Numbered from the stretch's first letter, positions 7,220-13,615 are shown. The stretch: DNA of 17,699 nucleotides from CAYXDO01 sp964463485 (GCA_964463485.1 CAYXDO010000206.1:1-17699); one strand, 5' to 3'. Notes: a model not told the origin generated them from the letters alone. Translations and numbers: made by a program.

Positions 7220-7261
7220 ACCGCTCTTTACGGACCGCCGCACTCGCGTAATCATCTGCGA

Positions 7262-7714
7262 ATGAGCACGCCGCGCGTACGCGACTTCATGAGCAAGGAA
7301 GTCATTGCGATCGAAGAAGGGACGAGCATCGACACCGCGATCTGGCTCTTCAAGACGGAGCGGATCTCGGGGGCTCCGGTGATCGACGAAGCGCGACGTC
7401 CGATCGGCGTAGTGTCGCTGCGCGATCTGCTCGAGGTGGCTCCGAACGACGATGGAATAGGGCACCGCCGCTACCATCGGATCCGCGCAGGCCACGTGGT
7501 GGTGCACGACGACTCTTCGGAGGGTGGACGGGGTCCAGTGGAGAGACTCATGACGCGTGAGGTCCGTACGGTGGAAGCGGCGCTGCCGATCACGGAGGCC
7601 GCCCAGCGTATGGTGAAGCTCGGAATTCATCGCTTCGTCGTGGTCGACGAAGGTCTGCTCGTAGGTATGATTTCTTCGCTCGATTTGCTTCGCGGGCTGC
7701 TTCCTCGGGGCTGA
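7262..7714 (+). CDS. Two-CBS-domain protein
   Basis: 150 residues made of two CBS motifs: about 4-60 (VRDFMSKEVIAIEEGTSI through APVIDEARRPIGVVSLRDLL) and about 93-148 (VERLMTREVRTVEAALPI through HRFVVVDEGLLVGMISSLDLL). Tandem CBS pairs form a Bateman module that binds adenine nucleotides or related ligands and usually regulates a partner. No catalytic domain is attached, so it is a standalone cytoplasmic sensor. The His/Arg-rich loop between the two motifs (GIGHRRYHRIRAGH) is longer than minimal. The start ATG at 7262 has no clear Shine-Dalgarno. It lies 42 nt after the DUF3106-like gene on the same strand, so read-through transcription is possible but a functional link is not shown. Confidence 0.92.
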   Translation: MSTPRVRDFMSKEVIAIEEGTSIDTAIWLFKTERISGAPVIDEARRPIGVVSLRDLLEVAPNDDGIGHRRYHRIRAGHVVVHDDSSEGGRGPVERLMTREVRTVEAALPITEAAQRMVKLGIHRFVVVDEGLLVGMISSLDLLRGLLPRG

Positions 7715-7740
7715 GCTCGGGAGTCGTCTAGGCGCAGGCG

Positions 7741-7894
7741 CTGGGTCGCCGGGTTTCGATCGCAGACGATCGACAGACTCGGGAATTTCGACGACCGCGG
7801 GTGAACCTGCCGGTTTTGTATGCGACTAACCGCACAGCATCTCCGTGAACCGATCGATAGATGTCGCACGCGTCACGTGGGTTGCACTCCTCCG
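7741..7894 (-). pseudogene. Decayed 3' fragment of a GH114 glycosidase gene
   Basis: On the minus strand this stretch aligns with the 3' part of the intact GH114 gene at 15003-16076. Positions 7790-7894 align without gaps to 15089-15193, and a one-base indel lies near 7788. The first readable frame gives EECNPRDACDIYRSVHGDAV against EECNRYDECDIYRSAYGDAV in the intact protein (residues 296-315). Beyond this the frame breaks and the intact C-terminus is not recoverable. Similarity stops at 7894, one base before the stop codon of the neighbouring minus-strand gene, so the 5' part was lost or replaced when the toxin module arrived. Confidence 0.85.
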
Positions 7895-7895
7895 T

Positions 7896-8375
7896 CTAAT
7901 CCGTGCGCTTGCGAAGCGAGTAATAGCCGTCGATTACCGGAAGTCCGCTGACTTTCATGATGCCAAAATGTCGGAGAATCTCGACGTCCAAAGCATCCGT
8001 CGAGCGGAAAACGATAGCACCGTATTCGCCGTATTCTAGCGTCACTCTGAGCTTCAGGTCCTGCATGAACACGTACTCGAACTGGATTTCTGAAACCCTT
8101 GCGCCATCGAGCACGCAAAACACCATCGCCCGCATTTCGGTCGTTATTGGAGCCGCAAACGTTTGAATCAATGGCCTAAGTTTGTCGAACTGCTCAAAAA
8201 CCGCATGAGACAAAGGCGGTTGCAGAGCTTGCCCGATCCTCTCCAAATAGAAGGAATCTACCTCTGCCAACTCTCGCTCGATCCGGTGTGAGCACTCGAC
8301 CGCGTCCACCCCGGCGAACACGAAGCCGACGTCCGCTTCTTTGAATAGCTCCAGCCAGCGATCTTGATTCGACAT
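7896..8375 (-). CDS. Immunity-like hypothetical protein, third gene of toxin module
   Basis: 159 residues, cytoplasmic, no signal peptide and no family I can name. It is mixed alpha/beta, with an aromatic/acidic C-terminal half (LRVTLEYGEYGAIVFRSTD, then LPVIDGYYSLRKRTD). Size, composition and position are typical of immunity proteins of polymorphic toxin systems, which diverge too fast for recognition by eye. It follows the gene at 8384-8761 after 8 nt on the same strand, so the two should share a transcript with the toxin. GC is about 47-48% in 60-base blocks counted here (7921-7980, 8041-8100), far below neighbouring genes (72% at 5761-5820), which suggests recent transfer. Confidence 0.75.
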   Translation of the reverse strand: MSNQDRWLELFKEADVGFVFAGVDAVECSHRIERELAEVDSFYLERIGQALQPPLSHAVFEQFDKLRPLIQTFAAPITTEMRAMVFCVLDGARVSEIQFEYVFMQDLKLRVTLEYGEYGAIVFRSTDALDVEILRHFGIMKVSGLPVIDGYYSLRKRTD

Positions 8376-8383
8376 GACAGCAC

Positions 8384-8761
8384 CTATGCGGCCGCGAGCA
8401 CCCGTTCTCGCGCCAACGTTCCGATGATTTCGTCCACTAGTTTCGCTGACTCACCACCATCGTGATCGACGACGAAGACGATATACGAATCACCGACGAT
8501 GACGTGAATCATCGAGTCCTGATTGGACTCATCGAACCCATTTTCATCCCATAGCCGCTTCGATTCTTGATCACGGTAGACGAAGAACTCCCGAAGGTTG
8601 TCTGCATTTCGCGGAGCCGTGCCGATGGAGCAGACAAAAGCGCCGTCCGCCGTCTCGACGACACCAGCTGGCCAGGTCGCTCTGAGATACCGGAGTAACA
8701 TGTCGACGTCTTGCGTCCCCGCAGCCCCGACAAGCTCATGATCAATGCCCCCGATTCTCAT
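8384..8761 (-). CDS. Immunity-like hypothetical protein next to HYD1 toxin
   Basis: 125 residues from the ATG at 8761 (MRIGGIDHELVGAAGTQDV). The frame stays open upstream to 9097, but that part overlaps the toxin gene and reads as out-of-frame sequence, so the short start is preferred. The start overlaps the toxin stop by 4 nt (ATGA on the minus strand), which signals coupling. The protein is cytoplasmic, acidic and mixed alpha/beta, with a strand-like HVIVGDSYIVFVVDHDGGESA near the C-terminus. No named family recognised. Immediate coupling to the toxin makes it the best candidate for the cognate immunity protein; this is inferred from position only. Confidence 0.8.
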   Translation of the reverse strand: MRIGGIDHELVGAAGTQDVDMLLRYLRATWPAGVVETADGAFVCSIGTAPRNADNLREFFVYRDQESKRLWDENGFDESNQDSMIHVIVGDSYIVFVVDHDGGESAKLVDEIIGTLARERVLAAA

Positions 8762-9090
8762 GGCAAGCCTGACTCTCCGTGATATCCCTGAAAATCCCTG
8801 GCTACGAGGTAGTCGTTCGGCGAATAGAAGATTCTCTTGAACTGGCCTCGCCCACCTGGAAGTGGCAGTAGCGGCGTTGGCGGTTCGAACTGGAACAAGT
8901 AACGGAGCTTCTCCCTCGGAATTCGCAGTTTCTTGGCAAGATTTGGCTCCGTTGCGGCGTAGTCGGTGAAGTACGCGCCCGGCGGATGGGTGACTGGCGG
9001 AGGTTGGAGCGCGAGAAACTTCCACACCGGATGACTGCGGATTCCATTGAAACCGGCTTTGTTGGTGAAATGGTTCATCTGCGTTCGCAT
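8758..9090 (-). CDS. HYD1-type ADP-ribosyltransferase toxin domain protein
   Basis: About 110 residues from the ATG at 9090; ATGs at 9168 and 9078 are alternatives and none has a good Shine-Dalgarno. The sequence opens with NHFTNKAGFNGIRS, contains THPPGAYFTDYAATEPNLAK and RIPREKLRYLFQF, and later IFYSPNDYLVARDFQGYHG. This matches the layout I know for HYD1-signature ADP-ribosyltransferase toxin domains: an H-[YF]-T-x(4)-G element, GxYFT/D, and a C-terminal FYSPxDY element. In that family the domain transfers ADP-ribose from NAD to a target and is usually the C-terminal tip of a large secreted toxin. Here it stands alone, with no visible secretion leader, PAAR, RHS or VgrG part, as in an orphan toxin-immunity cassette. 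Phe replaces the Tyr of the HYT element. Confidence 0.72.
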   Translation of the reverse strand: MRTQMNHFTNKAGFNGIRSHPVWKFLALQPPPVTHPPGAYFTDYAATEPNLAKKLRIPREKLRYLFQFEPPTPLLPLPGGRGQFKRIFYSPNDYLVARDFQGYHGESGLP

Positions 9091-9188
9091 TTCGCAAGGA
9101 GTGGGCCAGATCAGACTTAGCACACGCGTAGATTCACGTCGAGAGTCGACACTCGAACATCCCGACATGGGCGCGACGAGCCCGCGCT

Positions 9189-9218
9189 GAGCCCGCGCTG
9201 CAGCCTATTGCAGGGCTC
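9189..9218. other. Bulged inverted repeat upstream of the toxin gene
   Basis: GAGCC (9189-9193) and CTGCA (9198-9202) pair with TGCAG (9209-9213) and GGCTC (9214-9218), giving a stem with a four-base bulge and a six-base loop. It lies 21 bp beyond the longest possible toxin start, at 9168. It could be a leader hairpin or an operator; no further support. Confidence 0.3.
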
Positions 9219-9560
9219 CCGGAATGACAGCCCTCCGCCCGACTCGAGTGGGTGCACGACCGACCTGCGGCGATTCAGTTCAACCTCCGCATGAACGGCG
9301 GGGTGCGCAGAGAAGGAACACGGAGGGCACGAAGGACTTTACTCCAAAATCCTCTGTGTTCTCTGCGTTCCTGCTCTGTGTCCTCTGTGGTTTGCCTAGA
9401 GCGCCGAGCGATGATCGTCCACATATCGCGCAACTTGGGCGTGCACCCGACTCGAGTTTTGATCCGTAGCGTTCTTGCGCACGGTCACGGCTCGGCCGCG
9501 CCGGGAGCGCGGGACCTGCGCGGCTACCCAGCCGCCGCTTGGAAGTGGTAGAGTCCGCGC
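9219..9560. other. Non-coding divergent region between toxin module and SDR gene
   Basis: No credible gene on either strand. It holds the CTCTGTG-type repeat described separately and must contain the start signals for the SDR cassette (plus). Promoter boxes could not be placed with confidence. Codons in the short open frames here lack the G/C third-position bias of the real genes. Confidence 0.5.
9306..9396. repeat. CTCTGTG-type interspersed repeat with inverted arms
   Basis: The left arm (about 9306-9340) reads CAGAGAAGGA-ACACGGAGGG-CACGAAGGAC in steps of about ten bases. The right arm (about 9351-9393) is the complementary style: CCTCTGTGTTCTCTGCGTTC, then CTCTGTGTCCTCTGTGGTTT. I recall very similar purine-rich CACAGAGG strings scattered in intergenic regions of many environmental bacteria. 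No gene is involved, and origin and function are unknown. Confidence 0.7.
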
Positions 9561-10262
9561 GTGAATGGACCCGTCACGTTGATCACGGGCACGCGCAAAG
9601 GGCTCGGCCGAAGCATCGCCGAGCACTATCTGGCCCGTGGGCATTTCGTGGTCGGTTGCTCGCGCGCCGATTCGGATCTGGAGGCACCTTCGTACCGGCA
9701 CTTCATCGCGGACGTCGCCGACGAAGCCGCGGTAAAGGAGATCTTCCGGGTGATCCGAAAGGAGCACGGCGGGCTGGATCATCTCATCAACAACGCGGGG
9801 ATCGCGTCCATGAATCACGCGATGCTCACGCCTATGTCGACGGTGTCGGCGATTTTCAGCACCAACGTCTTCGGCACGTTCCTGTTCTGCCGAGAGGCCG
9901 CTCGCCTGATGCAGAAGCGAGGCAAGGGTCGGATCGTGAATCTCACCACGGTCGCGACGCCTCTGCGACTCGAGGGTGAGTCGGTCTACGCGGCCAGCAA
10001 GGCCGCCGTCTTGAGTCTCACCGAAGTGCTCGCGCGAGAGCTTGCACCCATGGGAATCACAGTGAACGCCGTGGGTCCGACGCCCGTCCCGACCGATTTG
10101 ATCGGCTCGGTGCCCAAAGGGAAGATCGAGGCGCTGCTCGATCGCCAAGCCATTCGACGAATGGGCCGGCCCGAGGACGTCATCAATGTCATCGACTTCT
10201 TCCTTCGACCGGAGAGTGACTTCATCACCGCTCAGAACATCTATCTCGGAGGCATCGTCTGA
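9561..10262 (+). CDS. Short-chain dehydrogenase/reductase (FabG-like)
   Basis: 233 residues, GTG start. A classical SDR Rossmann fold: cofactor motif TGTRKGLG (residues 9-16), NNAG (77-80), structural Asn102, and catalytic Tyr143 and Lys147 in YAASK. The position of the catalytic Ser, 13 residues before Tyr, is Thr130 (IVNLTTVATP), an uncommon change. It ends in YLGGIV, as FabG-like enzymes end in a GG-containing strand. The likely reaction is NAD(P)H-dependent reduction of a 3-oxoacyl thioester, or the reverse. The next gene is an acyl-adenylating enzyme whose start overlaps this stop, so both act in one pathway, probably on an acyl chain. The true substrate is unknown. Confidence 0.9.
   Translation: MNGPVTLITGTRKGLGRSIAEHYLARGHFVVGCSRADSDLEAPSYRHFIADVADEAAVKEIFRVIRKEHGGLDHLINNAGIASMNHAMLTPMSTVSAIFSTNVFGTFLFCREAARLMQKRGKGRIVNLTTVATPLRLEGESVYAASKAAVLSLTEVLARELAPMGITVNAVGPTPVPTDLIGSVPKGKIEALLDRQAIRRMGRPEDVINVIDFFLRPESDFITAQNIYLGGIV
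10248..10252 (+). promoter_or_regulatory. Shine-Dalgarno that fixes a CTG start
   Basis: GGAGG lies 6 nt before CTG at 10259-10261, and that CTG overlaps the SDR stop TGA (10260-10262) as CTGA. The first alternative start downstream, TTG at 10295, has no Shine-Dalgarno. Spacing and overlap copy the ATGA junctions seen elsewhere in this window. Confidence 0.6.
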
Positions 10263-11611
10263 CCGAAGCTCGGCCTAGCGCCTCGGTCGACGAGTTGTTG
10301 CGCGCCTTCGATGGGTACGGCGATCGCGTCGCGATGGTTTGGCACGACCGGCGTTTCTCGTTCGACTGGCTGAGCGCGGAGGCGAGGCGCTGGATCGGCG
10401 AGCTCGGCCCCGAGATCCAGCGAGGTGTCGTGGTGGCGCTGAGCGCTGACTACTCACCTCGCGGGGTGGCCATGCTGTTGGCGCTGATCGCACGTGGCGG
10501 CATCGCGGCGCCGATCACGAGCACCCTCGGGCGACAGAGGTCGGAGCTGCTCGAGGTCGCGGAGGCCAACGTCGAGGTCCTCGTCGACGACGAAGACAGC
10601 GTGTCCTTTCAAACCGTCGGACACGTAGCCAGGCACCCACTCCTTTTAGATCTACAAGCCTCGGGCTCGGGTGGGTTGATCCTGTTTTCGTCGGGGTCGA
10701 GCGGCCGAAGCAAGGCCGTGGTCCACCACGGCGAGCGGCTCTTGGCGAAGTATCGGACTCCACGCCGCGCTGCGGTCACGATTCCGTTCATGATGTTCGA
10801 TCACATCGGCGGCGTGAATACGTTGCTCCACACGTTGTCTTCAGGCGGCACCGCAGTGTTCCCCGGCGATCGGCAGCCGAGCACGATCTGTCGGCTGATC
10901 GAGGCGCACGGCGTACAAGTGATGCCCGCGACGCCGACGTTCATCAATCTCCTGCTCCTCAGCGAGCTCTCGAAGTATGACCTCAGCTCGCTCGAGGTCT
11001 TGGCGTACGGGGCCGAGCGCATGTCCGAGGCGACGCTGTCGCGACTGGCCGCGGCCTTCCCGGGCGTCAGGCTCGTGCAAAACTACGGGCTCTCGGAGGT
11101 CGGAATCATGCGAACCAAGAGTGAGTCCTCGGACTCACTCTGGATGAGCCTCGGCGGGGACGGCTTTCAGACCAGGGTCCGCGACGGGCTCCTCGAGATC
11201 AAATCGGACACCGCGATGCTCGGCTATCTGAACGAGGCGAGCCCCTTCACGGAGGACGGTTGGCTGATGACGAACGACCGCGTCGAAGTACGCGGCGAGC
11301 TCATTCGGATCCTCGGGCGTGAGTCGGACGTCATCATCATCGGCGGTGAGAAGGTGTATCCTGCCGAGGTCGAGGACGCGATCACGCTGATGGAGGGTGT
11401 GGTCGAGGTGGTCGTCGGCGCCGAGCCGAACGCGATCACCGGACACATCGTGACCGCTCGGGTGTGGGTATCGACGGGCGTGGATCGGGCGACGTTTCGG
11501 CAGCAGCTGAGGGCGTTTCTTTCAGCGCGGTTGGCTGAGTACAAAATCCCGCAGCGCGTTACGCTCGCGAACGGGCCGCTCCACAACGTGCGAGGCAAAC
11601 GCGTACGTTGA
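10259..11611 (+). CDS. Class I acyl-adenylating ligase (AMP-binding enzyme)
   Basis: 450 residues if translation starts at CTG 10259; 438 from TTG 10295. ANL-superfamily motifs appear in order: the phosphate-binding loop LFSSGSSGRSKAV (142-154), the AYGAERMS strand (249-256), QNYGLSE (274-280), the hinge region with LIRILGRESDVIIIGGEKVYP, and the C-terminal catalytic Lys447 in RGKRVR. It activates a carboxylic acid as acyl-AMP and probably hands it to CoA or a carrier protein. The usual TGD at the ribose-binding site reads TND. It is shorter than typical acyl-CoA synthetases (500 or more residues). It sits between the SDR and a condensation-like acyltransferase on the same strand. The acyl substrate cannot be read from the sequence, and no acyl carrier protein gene lies within the cassette. 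Confidence 0.9.
   Translation: MTEARPSASVDELLRAFDGYGDRVAMVWHDRRFSFDWLSAEARRWIGELGPEIQRGVVVALSADYSPRGVAMLLALIARGGIAAPITSTLGRQRSELLEVAEANVEVLVDDEDSVSFQTVGHVARHPLLLDLQASGSGGLILFSSGSSGRSKAVVHHGERLLAKYRTPRRAAVTIPFMMFDHIGGVNTLLHTLSSGGTAVFPGDRQPSTICRLIEAHGVQVMPATPTFINLLLLSELSKYDLSSLEVLAYGAERMSEATLSRLAAAFPGVRLVQNYGLSEVGIMRTKSESSDSLWMSLGGDGFQTRVRDGLLEIKSDTAMLGYLNEASPFTEDGWLMTNDRVEVRGELIRILGRESDVIIIGGEKVYPAEVEDAITLMEGVVEVVVGAEPNAITGHIVTARVWVSTGVDRATFRQQLRAFLSARLAEYKIPQRVTLANGPLHNVRGKRVR
11118..11141. repeat. Perfect 11-bp inverted repeat within the ligase gene
   Basis: AGAGTGAGTCC, two bases, GGACTCACTCT, inside the codons for KSESSDSL just after the YGLSE motif. It can form a strong hairpin in the mRNA. 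It may be a chance result of Ser/Glu codon use or an internal regulatory structure. Confidence 0.55.
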
Positions 11612-11674
11612 TCATTTGAGTGCGACTTTCATGCGTGAACGGTTGAGGCTGAGCTGCGGTGGCAAGGTGATTCG

Positions 11675-12862
11675 ATGAGCGACTTCAACAAGCAAGTCAC
11701 GGGCGCCGAGATGGCCATGATCGCCTACAACGAGCATCGCGCGCCGTTCGTCATCCAATTCGTGCTCGAGCTCGAACACGAGCCTTCGCCGGACGAGCTC
11801 TACGAGGCGCTGGCCGGCGCGGCGATCACGAACCCGGGATCGTCACTGCGGCTCGAGGAGGCCGGCGATCGAGCGCGATGGGTGATCGGGCCGCCCCCCG
11901 CGCTCACGGTGGTGGACGCGCCGGACTGGGACGGTCGAAGCCACATGAACGCACCCTTTCTAAGTTGGCCGATCGATCTGGCCAACGGCCCGACTTGTGA
12001 GCTCCTGTCCGTGCGAGGCAGAAGTGCTCACTGGCTGGTGTTCCGCGGGGCTCACGCGGTGATGGACGGACAGGGAACTCTGGCCTGGGCGCACGAAGTG
12101 TTTCGCTGCCTCCGGGGTGAAGAGCCCATCGGGCACCCGAGCACGCTGGAGGTCGACGCGCTGCTCCGTGAGATCCGAACGGCCGCTCGGCTGGCTCCGC
12201 CGACCGACGCGCTGCACCCCTGCGGCCCCGTAGATATGAGCGGCCCCGATGAGTACCATTGGACTCGAGTCACCGCAGATCGTCCTTTGGACTCGAGGAT
12301 GCTCGGGCGGCTCATGGTCGGCCTCGCCGAGCGTGCTCGAGAGTATGGCGACGGCCCCGTCCGCTTTCTGCTCCCAACCGACATTCGGCACTACCGACCG
12401 GACGCGCGCACGACGGGCAATTTCTTCAACTCGCTGTTCGTCGAAGTGCCGAGACACGCGTCGCCGGACATGATCGCCCTGCGGGTGGTGCAGCTCCTTT
12501 ACAAGGAAGAGGGCAAGAAATCGCTGGGGCTGTACTCGGGCGATCGCATCGCATCGCTTTCGGTCTATCGCGTCAGGCTGCTGTGGGAGCTCGCGCACCT
12601 ACACGACGCAGGTCGATATGGGATCAGCGCCACCATGTCGCAGCTCGGGCAGCTCGAGCGTGCACGACTCTCTGCGCCGGGGTGTGCTTCCGTGAGCGCG
12701 TTCTTCGTTCCCCTGATCGGAGACGCGAGTCCCTTCGTGAATCTCAATGGCTTCGAGAGGAAGACCGAAGCCACGATCGGCGTGTCGGCACGTTTTCTCA
12801 CGCGCGGGCAGCTCGAGGGGCTGAGGAGTGAGTTGGTCAAGGCGATCAGCGATCAGGGATGA
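11675..12862 (+). CDS. Standalone condensation-domain-like acyltransferase
   Basis: 395 residues. The core motif is FRGAHAVMDGQG with His127-x3-Asp131-Gly132, equal to the second His, Asp and Gly of the HHxxxDG motif of NRPS condensation, PapA and wax-ester-synthase-type acyltransferases; the first His is Ala here. PIDLANGPTCELLSV (99-113) and GNFFNSLFVEVP (about 249-260) match the usual flanking elements. The fold should be the two-lobed CoA-dependent acyltransferase type, and the reaction ester or amide formation from an activated acyl donor. AAGGTG lies 5 nt before the ATG. The preceding ligase ends 63 nt upstream, so it likely shares an operon. The last 26 codons are nearly repeated at 13911-13993. 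No other NRPS domain is present. Confidence 0.85.
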   Translation: MSDFNKQVTGAEMAMIAYNEHRAPFVIQFVLELEHEPSPDELYEALAGAAITNPGSSLRLEEAGDRARWVIGPPPALTVVDAPDWDGRSHMNAPFLSWPIDLANGPTCELLSVRGRSAHWLVFRGAHAVMDGQGTLAWAHEVFRCLRGEEPIGHPSTLEVDALLREIRTAARLAPPTDALHPCGPVDMSGPDEYHWTRVTADRPLDSRMLGRLMVGLAERAREYGDGPVRFLLPTDIRHYRPDARTTGNFFNSLFVEVPRHASPDMIALRVVQLLYKEEGKKSLGLYSGDRIASLSVYRVRLLWELAHLHDAGRYGISATMSQLGQLERARLSAPGCASVSAFFVPLIGDASPFVNLNGFERKTEATIGVSARFLTRGQLEGLRSELVKAISDQG

Positions 12863-12960
12863 TCGCGCCTCGTAGACAACGAACGGTGGTTTTTGCGAGC
12901 GCCAGACAGTTGGGGCCCGTTAATTCTGCATGATCCTCATCCTGCCTCAGGATCGGGGAC

Positions 12961-12982
12961 GGGCACGGCCGTGGCCGTGCCC
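12961..12982. repeat. GC-rich 10-bp-stem hairpin flanked by direct repeats
   Basis: GGGCACGGCC (12961-12970), GT, GGCCGTGCCC (12973-12982) form a perfect stem, extended imperfectly by GGAC and GGTCC outside. A 15-base direct repeat with one mismatch flanks it: TCCTCATCCTGCCTC at 12934-12948 and TCCTAATCCTGCCTC at 12985-12999. The layout resembles a small REP-like or inserted hairpin element between convergent genes. Confidence 0.65.
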
Positions 12983-13002
12983 GGTCCTAATCCTGCCTCT
13001 CA

Positions 13003-13034
13003 ACCGAGCTTCCGCGGGCGTCAGGAAGCTCGGT
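13003..13034. terminator. Hairpin terminator between convergent genes
   Basis: ACCGAGCTTCC (13003-13013), a ten-base loop, then GGAAGCTCGGT (13024-13034): a perfect 11-bp stem. It lies between the 3' ends of the acyltransferase gene (plus) and the nucleotidyltransferase gene (minus), the expected place for a bidirectional terminator. No clear U-tract is present on either strand. Confidence 0.6.
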
Positions 13035-13063
13035 CTAGTAAAGTGATCACCTATGACGGTGCC

Positions 13064-13615
13064 TTAGAACGGGTCCTGGACTTGGGCCAGCTCCCAGAGC
13101 TCCAGGAACTTGGCTCGAACCCACGGGTGGAGCAAATCGACGGTGTTCTTTGGCAACCCAGCGCTCCGGATCAACTCCTGCACGTCCACCAAGTCCTTGC
13201 CCCGGTGGGCCGCCACCATTCCGGAGGCGAGCTTCAGCTCGATGTATCGCGGCATCGGAAGCAGAGCGAAGCGCTCTCCGCGCATGGCCGTGGTGCTTGG
13301 GTCCGGGAACGCGATGGGTTTGGGCTTGTCGTCCCCTGGAAATCGACCGGTGAGAAGCACGTCGATATTCACGCCGAACTCGAGGTCCACGAGCTCCCCC
13401 GTCCCTGGAACACGTTCGGCATACGTCCCGCCGAGATACTTGCGCTTCAAGGTCTCGAGATCTTCGTCGCGCATGACGAGGTCTACGTCGACCGTCACTC
13501 GTTTGTGCCCATATTCGTTCAGCGCGAACGCACCGATGATCGCATAGGGCAACTCATCCGATTCGAGAATTGCCGTGAGCTTGTAGAGCGCCTTTTGCGC
13601 TTCGGCCATACCCAT
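13064..13615 (-). CDS. MNT-type nucleotidyltransferase-fold protein
   Basis: 183 residues. ELPYAIIGAFALNEYG, then KRVTVDVDLVM, matches the G-[GA]-x-A-x(3)-G and T-x-D-[IVL]-D pattern of minimal or AbiEii-type nucleotidyltransferases, with Asp-x-Asp as metal ligands and a third acidic residue likely in FGVNIDVLLTG. The C-terminal part (IELKLASGMVAAHRGKDLVDVQELIR) is the helical substrate-binding segment seen in this group. The ATG at 13615 is chosen because GGGAG lies 7 nt upstream. The frame stays open to 13930, so an ATG at 13741 is possible. Relatives act as toxins or antitoxins, or modify small molecules; no HEPN or other partner gene is adjacent. It lies inside a 1.1-kb segment bounded by an 83-bp duplication, as an inserted unit would. 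Confidence 0.82.
   Translation of the reverse strand: MGMAEAQKALYKLTAILESDELPYAIIGAFALNEYGHKRVTVDVDLVMRDEDLETLKRKYLGGTYAERVPGTGELVDLEFGVNIDVLLTGRFPGDDKPKPIAFPDPSTTAMRGERFALLPMPRYIELKLASGMVAAHRGKDLVDVQELIRSAGLPKNTVDLLHPWVRAKFLELWELAQVQDPF

Noticed and set aside
7627..7869. 80-residue minus-strand frame resembling one at 14884-15168
   Set aside because: The resemblance is real at DNA level, but both are the wrong frame of the GH114 sequence; reported instead as a GH114 remnant.
8384..9097. 237-residue version of the 8384-8761 protein
   Set aside because: The N-terminal 112 residues overlap the toxin gene in another frame and are low complexity; the ATG at 8761 has an ATGA overlap with the toxin stop.
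10295..10297. TTG as start of the ligase
   Set aside because: No Shine-Dalgarno, and CTG at 10259 has both a well-spaced GGAGG and a stop-start overlap; kept only as an alternative.
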